Shown here: piece after piece, positions 17,296 through 26,655 of the stretch | Layout: every line of letters begins with the position of its first letter | Numbering within the stretch: position 1 is the stretch's first letter | DNA from: Nocardioides faecalis | Lineage (GTDB): Bacteria; Actinomycetota; Actinomycetes; Propionibacteriales; Nocardioidaceae | Reading direction: 5' to 3' | Assembly (NCBI RefSeq): GCF_018388425.1 | Contig: NZ_CP074406.1 | Span: 992,001-1,056,000, forward strand | Length of the DNA stretch: 64,000 nucleotides | Position numbers and translations under genes: made by a program | Notes under the pieces: model-generated | Databases searched by the model: none | Told to the model about the DNA's origin: nothing | What the model saw: only the letters and a program-made list of their open reading frames with translations

Positions 17296-18522
17296 ATGAG
17301 CACCGACGGTTCCCAGGCCGCTGCCCCTGAGCCCAGCCCCCTCGCCCCGCCGGAGCCGGTCATCACGCTGACCGCCCCGGAGGCGCCGGCCCCGGTCGTG
17401 GAGACGCAGGCGCCGAAGATGGCGCCCGCCGTCGACGCCGAGAAGGTTCCCGAGCTGGACGCGAAGGTGGACAACTTCCTGACCGCGCTGACCAGCACCA
17501 AGGCGGGCAGCCCGGAGTTCTCCGCGCAGGCCGAGAACGTGCGCACCATGGGTGACGCGGACATCCGCAAGGCCGCGGAGACCTCCAACCGGATGCTCGA
17601 CAAGCCGGTCACCGCCCTCAAGGAGGGTGGGCTCGCGCAGGGCTCGAACGTCGGCCGCACGCTGCTGGAGCTGCGCCGCACCGTCGAGGACCTCGACCCC
17701 GGCCAGGCCACCGGGGCGAAGAAGTGGTGGAACAAGCTGCCCTTCAACGACAAGCTCGAGGACTACTTCCGCAAGTACCAGTCGGCGCAGAGCCAGCTCA
17801 ACGGCATCCTGCACTCGCTGCGCAGCGGCCAGGACGAGCTGCAGCGTGACAACGTCGCGCTCAACCTGGAGAAGAGCAACCTGTGGGCCGTGATGGGCCG
17901 GCTCAACCAGTACATCTACGTCGCCGAGCGGCTCGACGCGAAGCTGTCGGCGAAGATCTCCGAGATCGAGCTCAGCGACCCCGAGGGGGCGAAGGCGCTG
18001 AGCCAGGACGTGCTGTTCTACGTCCGGCAGAAGCACCAGGACCTGCTCACCCAGCTCGCGGTGTCGATCCAGGCCTACCTGGCGATCGACATCATCATCA
18101 AGAACAACATCGAGCTCATCAAGGGCGTCGACCGTGCCTCCACCACGACCATCTCCGCGCTGCGCACCGCGGTCATCGTGGCCCAGGCGCTGAGCAACCA
18201 GAAGCTGGTCCTCGACCAGATCACGGCGCTCAACACCACCACGTCGTCGATGATCCAGCGCACCTCGGAGATGCTGAAGGAGAACTCCGCGGCGATCCAG
18301 GAGCAGGCCGCCTCCTCCACCATCGGGCTGGAGCAGCTGCAGGCCGCGTTCGCCAACATCTACGCCACGATGGACTCGATCGACGAGTTCAAGCTCAAGG
18401 CGCTGGACAACATGTCCACCACCATCGGCGTGCTGGAGAACGAGGTCACCAAGTCCAAGGCCTACCTGGACCGGGTGCAGCAGCACGACGCGCGCAACGC
18501 CGCCGGCACGCTCGACATCTGA
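17296..18522 (+). CDS. telA: TelA/KlaA family protein (toxic anion resistance family)
   Basis: 408 residues; an in-frame ATG lies upstream (17278) but the TAGTCT -10 box places the start at 17296. After a Pro/Ala-rich N-terminus (1-45), the TelA domain (about 50-400) is almost entirely helical: KKWWNKLPFNDKLEDYFRKY, LNLEKSNLWAVMGRLNQYIY, DVLFYVRQKHQDLLTQLAVS, IDIIIKNNIELIKGVDRA and ALSNQKLVLDQITALNTTT. TelA was named from tellurite resistance, but its usual context is membrane-stress systems with TerD and VWA proteins. First gene of the operon with a VWA protein, PknG-like kinase, phosphatase and FHA protein; a structural or sensing role in that circuit is inferred. Confidence 0.92.
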   Translation: MSTDGSQAAAPEPSPLAPPEPVITLTAPEAPAPVVETQAPKMAPAVDAEKVPELDAKVDNFLTALTSTKAGSPEFSAQAENVRTMGDADIRKAAETSNRMLDKPVTALKEGGLAQGSNVGRTLLELRRTVEDLDPGQATGAKKWWNKLPFNDKLEDYFRKYQSAQSQLNGILHSLRSGQDELQRDNVALNLEKSNLWAVMGRLNQYIYVAERLDAKLSAKISEIELSDPEGAKALSQDVLFYVRQKHQDLLTQLAVSIQAYLAIDIIIKNNIELIKGVDRASTTTISALRTAVIVAQALSNQKLVLDQITALNTTTSSMIQRTSEMLKENSAAIQEQAASSTIGLEQLQAAFANIYATMDSIDEFKLKALDNMSTTIGVLENEVTKSKAYLDRVQQHDARNAAGTLDI

Positions 18523-18560
18523 GTGCCGCGACGGATGAGCAGCGACAGGACGAGGCACGG

Positions 18561-19073
18561 GTGGGACTGAGGTCGTGGTGGCGCAGCCGAGGGCGTGCCG
18601 AGGAGCCTGAGTACGTCGTACCGCCGGCGCCGACGGAGCAGGACATCCTCGTCGCGCTGAACCAGGTGAACGCGATGCTCACCGCCAACAACGCACCCCC
18701 GGTGGTGACGTCGCGGGTGGTGCGGATCGCGCGCACCATCCACCAGACGCTGCCGCGGCTCAGCCAGCTCGGGCTGGGCAGCCAGGAGAGCTACTCGGTG
18801 GTGGCCACGGCCACCGACTACCTGCCCGAGGCGCTCAAGTCCTACCTGCGGCTGCCGCGTGAGTGGGCCGACAGCCGTCCGATCGACGGGAGCAAGACGG
18901 CCCTGCTGATCCTCGTCGAGCAGCTGGAGCTGCTGGCCGCGACGATGGACCAGATCGCTGATGCCGCCAACCGTGCCGACGCCCAGGCACTGGTCGCCCA
19001 CGGCCGGTTCCTCGAGGCGAAGTTCGGCCACTCCTCCGCGGGTGGCCCCGACCTGAACCTGGGAGCGCCATGA
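18561..19073 (+). CDS. Conserved hypothetical helical protein of the TelA/PknG operon
   Basis: 170 residues from GTG 18561, 38 bp after telA; its stop overlaps the AAA+ gene start by 4 bp. Cytoplasmic, no membrane segment. A short basic N-terminus (LRSWWRSRGR) is followed by helices QDILVALNQVNAMLTANN, VVRIARTIHQTLPRLSQLG, TATDYLPEALKSYLRLP and KTALLILVEQLELLAATMDQ. I do not recognise a family with confidence; small helical partners commonly accompany TelA. Function unknown. Confidence 0.75.
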   Translation: MGLRSWWRSRGRAEEPEYVVPPAPTEQDILVALNQVNAMLTANNAPPVVTSRVVRIARTIHQTLPRLSQLGLGSQESYSVVATATDYLPEALKSYLRLPREWADSRPIDGSKTALLILVEQLELLAATMDQIADAANRADAQALVAHGRFLEAKFGHSSAGGPDLNLGAP

Positions 19074-20845
19074 CCGCGTCCGCCTCCGACCTGGCCTCGG
19101 CGCTGGACGCCCTCGTGGCCGTCGCCCGCGCCGCGGGTCTCGAGGAGTCCCTGGCCCGTGCGGAGGGCGAGGCGGTCGCCGCGACCGTCTCCGAGCGCTC
19201 CCGCGGTGCCTTCGTCGACTGGTGTGCGCAGACCGGTCGGGAGCGCTCCGCGGAGGAGCACGCGCTCGCCGCCAAGCGCGGCAACCGCTTCCGGGCCGGC
19301 CCCACGCCGCTGATGAACCAGCTGCTGCTGGAGCGCTCCACCCACGCCGCCGACTACGCCGGAGCACTGGCCGACGTGGCGCTGGCCGGCAGCGGCCTCG
19401 GCGAGGGTGGGCCGGCGGCCGTCGGCGCCGCCACCACGGTCACCACCGCCCAGCTCGGCGGCGGCGCGCCGACCCTGCCCGCCCAGGGCCGCGGCGCCTT
19501 CGACCTGCCGGAACGACAGCCGGTGCCGGGCGTGGCCGACAGCGCGCTGGAGCAGGTCCGCCGGGTCGGCGAGCAGGTACGGCGCCAGCTCGGCCACATG
19601 GGCCAGCAGCCGGGACAGCCAGATCAGCCGGGTCAGCCGGGTCAGCCGGGTCAGCAGAACGGCCTGGACGCCGGTCCGTTCGACCCGTCCGCCGTCCCGG
19701 ACGCCCCCGTGCCCACCGACTCCGTGCCCACCGACTCCGCGCCCGGGGCACCGGCCGGTCCGCCGACGGGCACCGCGCAGTCGCAGGCCGCCGAGCCGCC
19801 GGTGAGCGAGGCGGAGCCGGAGGCACCCCAGGAGCCGGCGAAGAGCGTCGAGGAGCTGCTCGCCGAGCTCGACGCGCTCATCGGGCTCAAGACCGTCAAG
19901 GCCGAGATCCACCGCCAGGCCGCGGTGCTGCGGGTCGAGGGGCTGCGCAAGAAGGCCGGCCTGGAGACGCCGACCATCACCCGGCACCTCGTCTTCAACG
20001 GCAACCCCGGCACCGGCAAGACGACGGTGGCCCGCCTGGTCGCCGGCATCTACCGCGCCCTCGGCCTGCTCTCGAAGGGCCAGCTGGTCGAGGTGGACCG
20101 CTCCGAGCTCGTCGCCGGCTACCTCGGCCAGACCGCCGCGAAGACCGCGGAGGTGGTGGCGTCGGCGGCCGGCGGTGTGCTGTTCATCGACGAGGCGTAC
20201 TCGCTCTCCGGTGACCAGTACGGCAAGGAGGCCATCGACACCCTGGTCAAGGAGATGGAGGACCGCCGCGACGACCTGGTGGTCATCGTCGCCGGCTACC
20301 CGGTGCCGATGATGGTCTTCATCTCGGAGAACCCGGGCCTGGAGAGCCGCTTCCGCACCACCATCGACTTCACCGACTACACCGACGACGAGCTCGTCGC
20401 GATCTTCTCCTCGATGGCGGTCGGTGCCGACTACGACGCCGGCGAGGACGTGCTCGCCCGGCTGCGCGAGATCCTCGCCGCGACCGAGCGCGGTCCGTCC
20501 TTCGGCAACGCCCGGTTCGTGCGCAACCTGCTCGAGGCGGCCATCGGGCACCACGCGTGGCGGCTGCGGGAGGTGGCCGAGCCCACCCTGGAGCAGCTGC
20601 GCACCCTGGAGGCCGCCGACCTCGTCGCGGACCCCAACGAGGACCCCGACGCCCCCGACGCGCCCGGTGAGCCCGGTGAGCCCGGTGAGACCGGAGAGCT
20701 GGTCGCACCGGCCGACCCGCTGCCCGCCGACACCGTCGAGCCGTTCGAGGCACCGACTGAGGACCCGCCCGAGGACCAGCCCGAGGACCAGCCCGAGGAC
20801 CAGCCCGAGGACGAGACCCAGCCCGAGAGCACGGAGGAACCGTGA
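19070..20845 (+). CDS. AAA+ ATPase, CbbX/SpoVK/EccA type, with long disordered flanks
   Basis: 591 residues. N-terminal helical region (1-90), Gly/Pro/Gln-rich linker with PGQ repeats near 185-200, then one AAA+ module (about 260-515): Walker A GNPGTGKTT (311-319), Walker B VLFIDEAYS (370-378) and arginine-finger region PGLESRFRTTIDF. The module resembles CbbX and the ESX-secretion EccA ATPase, which remodel partner proteins. The C-terminal tail is acidic with four EDQPEDQP-type repeats. Translation is coupled on both sides (ATGA at 19070, GTGA at 20842). Likely a remodeller acting on another product of this operon; the client is unknown. Confidence 0.9.
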   Translation: MTASASDLASALDALVAVARAAGLEESLARAEGEAVAATVSERSRGAFVDWCAQTGRERSAEEHALAAKRGNRFRAGPTPLMNQLLLERSTHAADYAGALADVALAGSGLGEGGPAAVGAATTVTTAQLGGGAPTLPAQGRGAFDLPERQPVPGVADSALEQVRRVGEQVRRQLGHMGQQPGQPDQPGQPGQPGQQNGLDAGPFDPSAVPDAPVPTDSVPTDSAPGAPAGPPTGTAQSQAAEPPVSEAEPEAPQEPAKSVEELLAELDALIGLKTVKAEIHRQAAVLRVEGLRKKAGLETPTITRHLVFNGNPGTGKTTVARLVAGIYRALGLLSKGQLVEVDRSELVAGYLGQTAAKTAEVVASAAGGVLFIDEAYSLSGDQYGKEAIDTLVKEMEDRRDDLVVIVAGYPVPMMVFISENPGLESRFRTTIDFTDYTDDELVAIFSSMAVGADYDAGEDVLARLREILAATERGPSFGNARFVRNLLEAAIGHHAWRLREVAEPTLEQLRTLEAADLVADPNEDPDAPDAPGEPGEPGETGELVAPADPLPADTVEPFEAPTEDPPEDQPEDQPEDQPEDETQPESTEEP

Positions 20846-22155
20846 GCCAGACCGCCAAGCCGCAGGTGGTGCCCGCTCCCGGCGGCGTCCCCGCCGCGGC
20901 GCAGCCGGGGACGCAGCCCGGGGCCTCGACCTCGATGCAGGCCGCGCCGGGTGCGCAGCCGGGCCAGGGGCAGGTCGCGCCGTACGTCGACACCCCGGGC
21001 CTGCTCAACCGCTGGCAGCTGATCGGGATGAGCACCGCGATCGTCTTCGGGCTGCTCAGCGCCCTGCTCCAGTTCAGCGGCTGGCAGGCCGACGGCCGTG
21101 CCGCCGACGACACCGAGCAGCTGGTCCGGGTGCAGGAGATCCAGTCCTCGCTGCTGCGCGCCGACGCGCTGGCGACGAACACGTTCCTGGCCGGCGGCCT
21201 GGAGGACCCCGCCCAGCGCGCCGAGTACGACGACGCGATCGAGAGCGTGCTGCGCCTGGTCGTGGCGGCGGCCGAGGCCCAGCCCGCCGACGGCAACGCG
21301 CTGGCCGCGCTCAACGTCGAGGTCGACCGGTACACCACCGGGGTCGCGCAGGCCCGCGACTACAACCGGCAGCGCTACCCGTTGGGTGCGGAGTACCTCT
21401 CCGGTGCCAGCACGGCGCTGCGGGCCGACGCCCTGCCGATCCTGGCCGAGCTCGTCGAGGCCAACACCGAGCGGGCCGAGGACGCGATGGGCGGGCAGCA
21501 CCCGGTCTTCCTGCTGCTCCTCGGGCTGACCGTGGCGGGAGTGCTGGTGTGGCTGAACTCCCGGCTCGCCCGGCACTTCCGGCGCCGGATCAACAAGGGC
21601 GTGGCCGTGGCCGTGCTGGTCGTGGCGGTGGTGACCGCGCTGAGCGTGATCGGCGCCGGAGTCCGCGACACCGCCAACGACAGCCTGCGTGAGGACGAGT
21701 TCGCGGCCGCCGTGTCCGAGGCGACGGCCCGCACCGCCGCGAACGACGCGAAGGCCAACGAGAGCCTGCGGCTGATCAAGCGCGGCTCGGGCGCGACGTT
21801 CGAGGAGGCCTGGCAGGCCTCCTCGAAGGCGGTCACCGACTCCGGCACCTCCCACGAGGTCCAGTGGAACGCCTACGTCGCCGACCACGACAAGATCGTC
21901 GGGCTCGACGAGAGCGGCCGGTGGGAGGAGGCGGTCGAGCTCGCGATCTCCCCGAAGGGCTCCACCGCCACCCTGGACGCCTTCGACAGCGCCGCGGCGA
22001 AGTCCGTGACCAGCAACAGCGACACCGCGATCGAGGAGCTTCGCAGCGGCCGGGCCCTCGCCCTGTTGTTCAGCGTGCTCACGCTGCTCCTGGGGGTCGC
22101 CGCCGCCGTGGCGGTGGCCCGAGGGATCGGCGAGCGACGGAAGGAGTTCGCATGA
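20842..22155 (+). CDS. glnX: GlnX-like membrane sensor protein
   Basis: 437 residues. Four predicted transmembrane helices at about 58-80, 222-242, 254-274 and 406-428 enclose two extracytoplasmic helical domains. This is the topology of actinobacterial GlnX, which passes a signal from the periplasmic amino-acid-binding protein GlnH to the kinase PknG. It lies directly before the GlnH-like lipoprotein and three genes before the PknG-like kinase, as in Mycobacterium and Corynebacterium glnX-glnH-pknG loci. GTG start overlaps the AAA+ stop. Named by topology and context; sequence identity was not tested. Confidence 0.72.
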   Translation: MSQTAKPQVVPAPGGVPAAAQPGTQPGASTSMQAAPGAQPGQGQVAPYVDTPGLLNRWQLIGMSTAIVFGLLSALLQFSGWQADGRAADDTEQLVRVQEIQSSLLRADALATNTFLAGGLEDPAQRAEYDDAIESVLRLVVAAAEAQPADGNALAALNVEVDRYTTGVAQARDYNRQRYPLGAEYLSGASTALRADALPILAELVEANTERAEDAMGGQHPVFLLLLGLTVAGVLVWLNSRLARHFRRRINKGVAVAVLVVAVVTALSVIGAGVRDTANDSLREDEFAAAVSEATARTAANDAKANESLRLIKRGSGATFEEAWQASSKAVTDSGTSHEVQWNAYVADHDKIVGLDESGRWEEAVELAISPKGSTATLDAFDSAAAKSVTSNSDTAIEELRSGRALALLFSVLTLLLGVAAAVAVARGIGERRKEFA

Positions 22156-23105
22156 CCCGCGCACGTCAGCGCCGCGGCAGCGGGGCCCGGCTCGGGGTGC
22201 TGCTCAGCGGTGTCCTCGCCCTGGGCACCCTCGCCTCCTGCGGGTACGACGACACCCCGCTGCCGGACAAGCCGGAGGCCGCCTCATCCTCGGCACCGCC
22301 GGCGTCGCAGGTGGAGTGCGACGACCCGACGAAGTCGTTCGCCCCCAGCGACGACGCCGTCGCGGCCCGCGCCCAGCTGGGCGACCGCGGCCGTCTGGTC
22401 GTCGGCGTCTCCGGCGACACCTACCAGCTCGGCTTCACCGACCCCGCCGACAGTCGGCTCAAGGGCTTCGACATCGACGTCGCCCGCGAGGTCGCCGACG
22501 CGCTCGGGGTGAGCCTGCAGCTGCGGGTGATCTCCGCCGGCGAGCGGATCGGCCTGCTGGAGAGCGGCGAGATCGACATGGTCGCGCGCAACATGACGAT
22601 GAACTGCGCCCGGTGGCAGGAGGTCTCGTTCTCCACGGTCTACTACAACGCCACGCAGAAGGTGCTGGTGCGCAGCGACGCGGCGACGTCGTACGCGGGT
22701 CCGCAGAGCCTGGCGGGCAAGAAGGTCTGCGCCCCTGCCGGCACGACGAGCATCGCCAACATCGCCGACATCGAGCCCGAGGTGAAGCCGGTGCCGGCCA
22801 ACAACCACACCGGTTGCCTGATCAAGTTCCAGCGCGGCGAGGTGGACGCGATCACCGGCGACGACACGGTGCTCGCCGGCCTCGTCGCCCAGGACCCCTA
22901 CGCGGTCGTGCCGGAGCAGAAGAAGCTGACCGATGAGCCCTACGGCCTGGCCGTGGCCCGCGAGAACCGGGCCCTGGCGGCGTTCATCAACAACGTGCTC
23001 GACCGGATGCGCGGCGACGGCACCTGGCGGCGCCTGTACGGGACCTGGCTCAAGCCCTACCTGAAGGTCGACGCCGCACCGCCCAAGCCGGTCTACGGCC
23101 GTTGA
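22152..23105 (+). CDS. glnH: GlnH-like amino-acid-binding lipoprotein
   Basis: 317 residues from ATG 22152 (ATGA overlap with glnX). Signal peptide with basic n-region, hydrophobic core and lipobox TLASC, lipid-attachment Cys30. The mature part is a family 3 periplasmic solute-binding domain: GRLVVGVSGDTYQLGF, LKGFDIDVAREVADALG, ESGEIDMVARNMTM, FSTVYYNATQKVLVR and GDDTVLAGLVAQDPY. No ABC permease or ATPase accompanies it, which fits a sensory role through GlnX rather than uptake. In mycobacteria the GlnH ligands are Asp, Glu and Asn; the ligand here is inferred at best. Confidence 0.88.
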   Translation: MTRARQRRGSGARLGVLLSGVLALGTLASCGYDDTPLPDKPEAASSSAPPASQVECDDPTKSFAPSDDAVAARAQLGDRGRLVVGVSGDTYQLGFTDPADSRLKGFDIDVAREVADALGVSLQLRVISAGERIGLLESGEIDMVARNMTMNCARWQEVSFSTVYYNATQKVLVRSDAATSYAGPQSLAGKKVCAPAGTTSIANIADIEPEVKPVPANNHTGCLIKFQRGEVDAITGDDTVLAGLVAQDPYAVVPEQKKLTDEPYGLAVARENRALAAFINNVLDRMRGDGTWRRLYGTWLKPYLKVDAAPPKPVYGR

Positions 23106-24256
23106 TCGGGGAGCGACCCACCACCATGCCCCACACGAACCCGCAGAGCATCACCGCGCCGAGCGGCCCCGGCAAGCTGGGCGACGCCCTCGACCCGGCC
23201 GCGATCCAGCGCTACCTCGGCGACCTCGACGACTGGCTGCGTGGTCGGCGCAGCGAGCTCGACCAGCTCGACCAGGCGGCGCTGGCCGCCGGCCGCGGCG
23301 GCGAGCTGGCCGGCGACATGTCGCTGGCGCTGGCGCTGTGGAAGGCCACCGCCGACCGCTACCAGCTGGTCCTCGCGGCGTGGGACGGCGGCCGGGTGCT
23401 GGCCCAGGACCGCGAGCGCATCTCCGGGCTGATCTGGGGGCGCCTCGACGGCGCCACCGAGCTGCCCGGCGGCCTGGCGGTCTCGCTGCCCGAGGCCGGA
23501 CGGCTGTGCGACGCGCTCACCGGCCAGCTGCGCAACCGCCTCGCGCTGGTGCCCGGCGCCGACCGCTCCGCGGCGCGGATCCGGGACCTGCGCGCCCAGC
23601 TGGAGCGGATCCGGGACCAGATCGCCCTGGAGCCGGCCACTTTCCGCGACGCCTCCGTGCAGACCCTGGCCGGGCTGCTGGCACGCCTGGGCGACCTCAC
23701 CGACCGCGCCGAGCGCGGTGCCGACGTCGGCGGCCTGCTCGGCCCGCTGGAGTCGGAGGCGGCCACCTTCGAGCGCGACCTGATCGTGGGCAACGCCCGG
23801 CGCCGCGACGCCCGTGACCAGATCCTCTCCGCGCGCGAGCTGCGGGCGGACCTGGAGGCCCGGGAGGCGGCGCTGGCCAAGCTGGCCGCGACCTGCGTGG
23901 CCACCGTCGACCCCGCGCCGCGCTACGCCGTGCCCGACGTCGACCTGCTCGGCCCGGTGCCGGTGACCCCCGACGAGATCGGCGGCTACCTGCAGCGGCT
24001 GGACCGGGTCGCCCAAGCCATGGAGCACGCCCAGCACGCCTACTCCGACGCGCTCGCCGAGCACACCGAGCTCGTCGGCCTGCTCGACGCCTACGTCGCC
24101 AAGGCGAGCGCCACCGGCGTCGCCGGCAACCCCGACCTGCGCGCCAGCGAGGAGGCCGCGCGCGCGGTGCTCGCGCGTCGGCCGTGCCCGCTGTCGGTCG
24201 CCCGGCAGATGGTGACCACGTACCAGACCTGGCTCGCGAAGGAGACCGCGCGATGA
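23102..24256 (+). CDS. Conserved hypothetical helical protein between glnH and pknG
   Basis: 384 residues from TTG 23102 (TTGA overlap with glnH stop); ATG 23126 in the same frame is an alternative. Cytoplasmic, rich in Ala, Arg, Leu and Asp, nearly all helical with coiled-coil-like stretches (LRAQLERIRDQIALEPATF, LRADLEAREAALAKLAATC). The C-terminus, RPCPLSVARQMVTTYQTWLA, overlaps the kinase start by 4 bp. I know of no function. Its position between sensor and kinase suggests an adaptor, but that is inference. Confidence 0.75.
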   Translation: MIGERPTTMPHTNPQSITAPSGPGKLGDALDPAAIQRYLGDLDDWLRGRRSELDQLDQAALAAGRGGELAGDMSLALALWKATADRYQLVLAAWDGGRVLAQDRERISGLIWGRLDGATELPGGLAVSLPEAGRLCDALTGQLRNRLALVPGADRSAARIRDLRAQLERIRDQIALEPATFRDASVQTLAGLLARLGDLTDRAERGADVGGLLGPLESEAATFERDLIVGNARRRDARDQILSARELRADLEAREAALAKLAATCVATVDPAPRYAVPDVDLLGPVPVTPDEIGGYLQRLDRVAQAMEHAQHAYSDALAEHTELVGLLDAYVAKASATGVAGNPDLRASEEAARAVLARRPCPLSVARQMVTTYQTWLAKETAR

Positions 24257-26655
24257 AATGCACCCAACCGGGTTGCACCGGCACCATCCTCGACGGCTAC
24301 TGCGACATCTGCGGCATGCCCGGTGCCGCACCCGCGGGCACTGCCGCGGCGGGTGCCTCGGCCGTCGCCGCCGACGTCGTCCCCGGCGCGGGCACCGGCA
24401 CCCTGCGCACCCCGGCGCGCGCCGACGGCGCAGGCTGCGCCAAGCCGGGCTGCACCGGCACGATCCTCGACGGCTACTGCGACGTGTGCGGTGCGCCCGC
24501 GGTGCCCGGCGCCCGGGTCGCCGAGGTCGCCGCGCTGCAGGAGACCCAGCCGCTGTCGGGACGTGACGGCACCGCCGCCACCTCCGCCAGCCGGGTGCAG
24601 TCCGCGGCGATCGGCTCCAGGCGTGCCGGCGCCACCGGCAGCCTCGCCACCCGACGCACCCGCACCGGCTCGCAGCGGATGCGCACCGCACGACTCGGGG
24701 CCGGCCTGACCGTCGTACCGCCGGCGCCGCCGGTGGACGCCGCGGCCGCGATCATGGCGAACCCGCAGGTGCCCGAGGAGAAGCGGAACTGCTCCAAGTG
24801 CGGCAACGCGGTCGGCCGCAGCATCGACGGCCTGCCCGGGCGCAGCGAGGGGTTCTGCCCCAACTGCGGGCAGCGGTTCTCCTTCACCCCCAAGCTGCAG
24901 CCCGGCGACCTGGTCGCCGGGCAGTACGAGGTGGCCGGCGCCCTCGCGCACGGCGGGCTCGGGTGGATCTACCTGGCCCGCGACCGCAACGTCTCCAACC
25001 GCTGGGTCGTGCTCAAGGGCCTGCTGAACTCCGGTGACCCCGACGCCCTGGCCGCCGCGATCGCCGAGCAGCAGTTCCTCGCGCAGGTCGAGCACCCGCT
25101 GATCGTGGAGATCTACAACTTCGTCACCCACGAGGGTGCCGGCTACATCGTCATGGAGTACGTCGGCGGCAAGTCGCTCAAGCAGATCCTCAAGCAGCGG
25201 ATGGCCGCCAACAACGGCGCCTACGACCCGCTGCCGGTGGACCAGGCGCTCGCCTACATCCTCGAGCTGCTGCCGGCCTTCCAGTACCTGCACGACCTCG
25301 GGCTGGTCTACTGCGACTTCAAGCCCGACAACATGATCCAGGTCGGTGACGCGATGAAGCTGATCGACCTCGGCGGCGTGCGTCGCATCGACGACCACGA
25401 CTCCGCCATCTACGGCACCGTCGGCTACCAGGCGCCCGAGGTCGCCGAGGTCGGCCCGTCGGTGGCCTCCGACATCTACACGATCGGGCGCACCCTGGTC
25501 GTGCTGACCATGGAGTTCCGCGGCTACCAGGGCACCTACCTGCACTCGCTGCCGCCGGTGGAGTCGACTCCGCTGTTCCAGACCTACGACTCGCTCTACC
25601 ACCTGCTGGCCAAGTGCTGTGCCCCCGACCCGGCCGACCGGTTCGCCTCCGTCGACGAGCTGCGCAGCCAGGTGCTGGGAGTGCTGCGCGAGGTGGTCGC
25701 CCGCAAGCGCAAGGGCACGGCGACGACGTCGGCGGCCTCGGTGCTGTTCACCGCGCCCGCCACCGCCCGCGCGATCGGCGGATGGGACCAGCTGCCGCGG
25801 CTGCGCGAGGACAGCACCGACCCGCAGGCCGCCTGGCTCTCGACCATCGGCTCCGAGGACCCCGCGCAGCGGCTCAGCGACCTGCAGCGCGCCCCGGAGG
25901 ACAGCGCCGAGGTGTGGCTGGCCCGCGCCCGCGCCGCCCTCGAGCTCGGCGACCCGGTCACCGCCAAGGCCCACGCCCAGGCGCTGCTGGCCGACGACCC
26001 GTGGGAGTGGCGGGCCCTGTGGGTCGAGGGTCTCGCCGCGGTCCAGGCGGGCGACTGGGACACCGCCCAGGCCGCGTTCAACGCCGTCTACCAGCAGGTG
26101 CCCGGCGAGCTCGCCCCCAAGCTGGCGCTGGCGTTCGCCTGCGAGCGCGGCGGCCTGCCCGAGGTCTCCGAGGGTCTCTACGCGGTGTGCCTGGCCACCG
26201 ACGCCGCCTACGTGTCACCGGCGGCTTTCGGCGTCGCCCGGGTGCGTGCCGAGCGCGGCGACGTCACCGGCGCGGTCGCCGCCCTCGACCAGGTGCCGAC
26301 CACCAGCCGCGGCTACACCGAGAGCCGGCAGCTGCGCGCGGAGGTGCTGCTCTCCGGCGGCACCCCCGACCTCGCCCTGCTCGACCAGGCGATGCGCACC
26401 GCCGAGTCCTCCAGCCTCGACGACCGCGCCCGGCACCGGCTCGTGGTGCGGATCCTCGCCGAGGCGCTGCGGCTGCTGCCCGGCACCCAGGTCCCCCCGG
26501 GGGCCACCATCGGCTCGGTGCGTGCCACCGAGACCGACGTCCGCGACGGGCTGGAGAGCGCGCTGCGTGCCCTGGCCCGTGACAGCATCGACCTGCAGGA
26601 GCGGGTGGCCCTGGTCAACCAGGCCAACTCGGTCCGGAACTGGAGCCTGACGTGA
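24253..26655 (+). CDS. pknG: PknG-like Ser/Thr protein kinase with zinc ribbons and TPR region
   Basis: 800 residues, soluble. N-terminus: two near-identical modules CxxPGCTGTILDGYCDxCG (about 3-20 and 60-77), a Ser/Thr/Arg-rich linker, then CSKCG...CPNCG (about 180-210) at the place of the PknG rubredoxin-like domain. The kinase domain (about 215-480) has PknG-type deviations: P-loop AHGGLGWIYLA, VVLKG, catalytic YCDFKPDNM (Asp355) in place of HRDLKPEN, and DLGG (Asp372) in place of DFG. A helical TPR-like C-terminus (about 530-800) follows. In mycobacteria and corynebacteria PknG phosphorylates the FHA protein GarA/OdhI and so controls glutamate metabolism. Overlaps both neighbours by 4 bp. 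Confidence 0.92.
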   Translation: MKCTQPGCTGTILDGYCDICGMPGAAPAGTAAAGASAVAADVVPGAGTGTLRTPARADGAGCAKPGCTGTILDGYCDVCGAPAVPGARVAEVAALQETQPLSGRDGTAATSASRVQSAAIGSRRAGATGSLATRRTRTGSQRMRTARLGAGLTVVPPAPPVDAAAAIMANPQVPEEKRNCSKCGNAVGRSIDGLPGRSEGFCPNCGQRFSFTPKLQPGDLVAGQYEVAGALAHGGLGWIYLARDRNVSNRWVVLKGLLNSGDPDALAAAIAEQQFLAQVEHPLIVEIYNFVTHEGAGYIVMEYVGGKSLKQILKQRMAANNGAYDPLPVDQALAYILELLPAFQYLHDLGLVYCDFKPDNMIQVGDAMKLIDLGGVRRIDDHDSAIYGTVGYQAPEVAEVGPSVASDIYTIGRTLVVLTMEFRGYQGTYLHSLPPVESTPLFQTYDSLYHLLAKCCAPDPADRFASVDELRSQVLGVLREVVARKRKGTATTSAASVLFTAPATARAIGGWDQLPRLREDSTDPQAAWLSTIGSEDPAQRLSDLQRAPEDSAEVWLARARAALELGDPVTAKAHAQALLADDPWEWRALWVEGLAAVQAGDWDTAQAAFNAVYQQVPGELAPKLALAFACERGGLPEVSEGLYAVCLATDAAYVSPAAFGVARVRAERGDVTGAVAALDQVPTTSRGYTESRQLRAEVLLSGGTPDLALLDQAMRTAESSSLDDRARHRLVVRILAEALRLLPGTQVPPGATIGSVRATETDVRDGLESALRALARDSIDLQERVALVNQANSVRNWSLT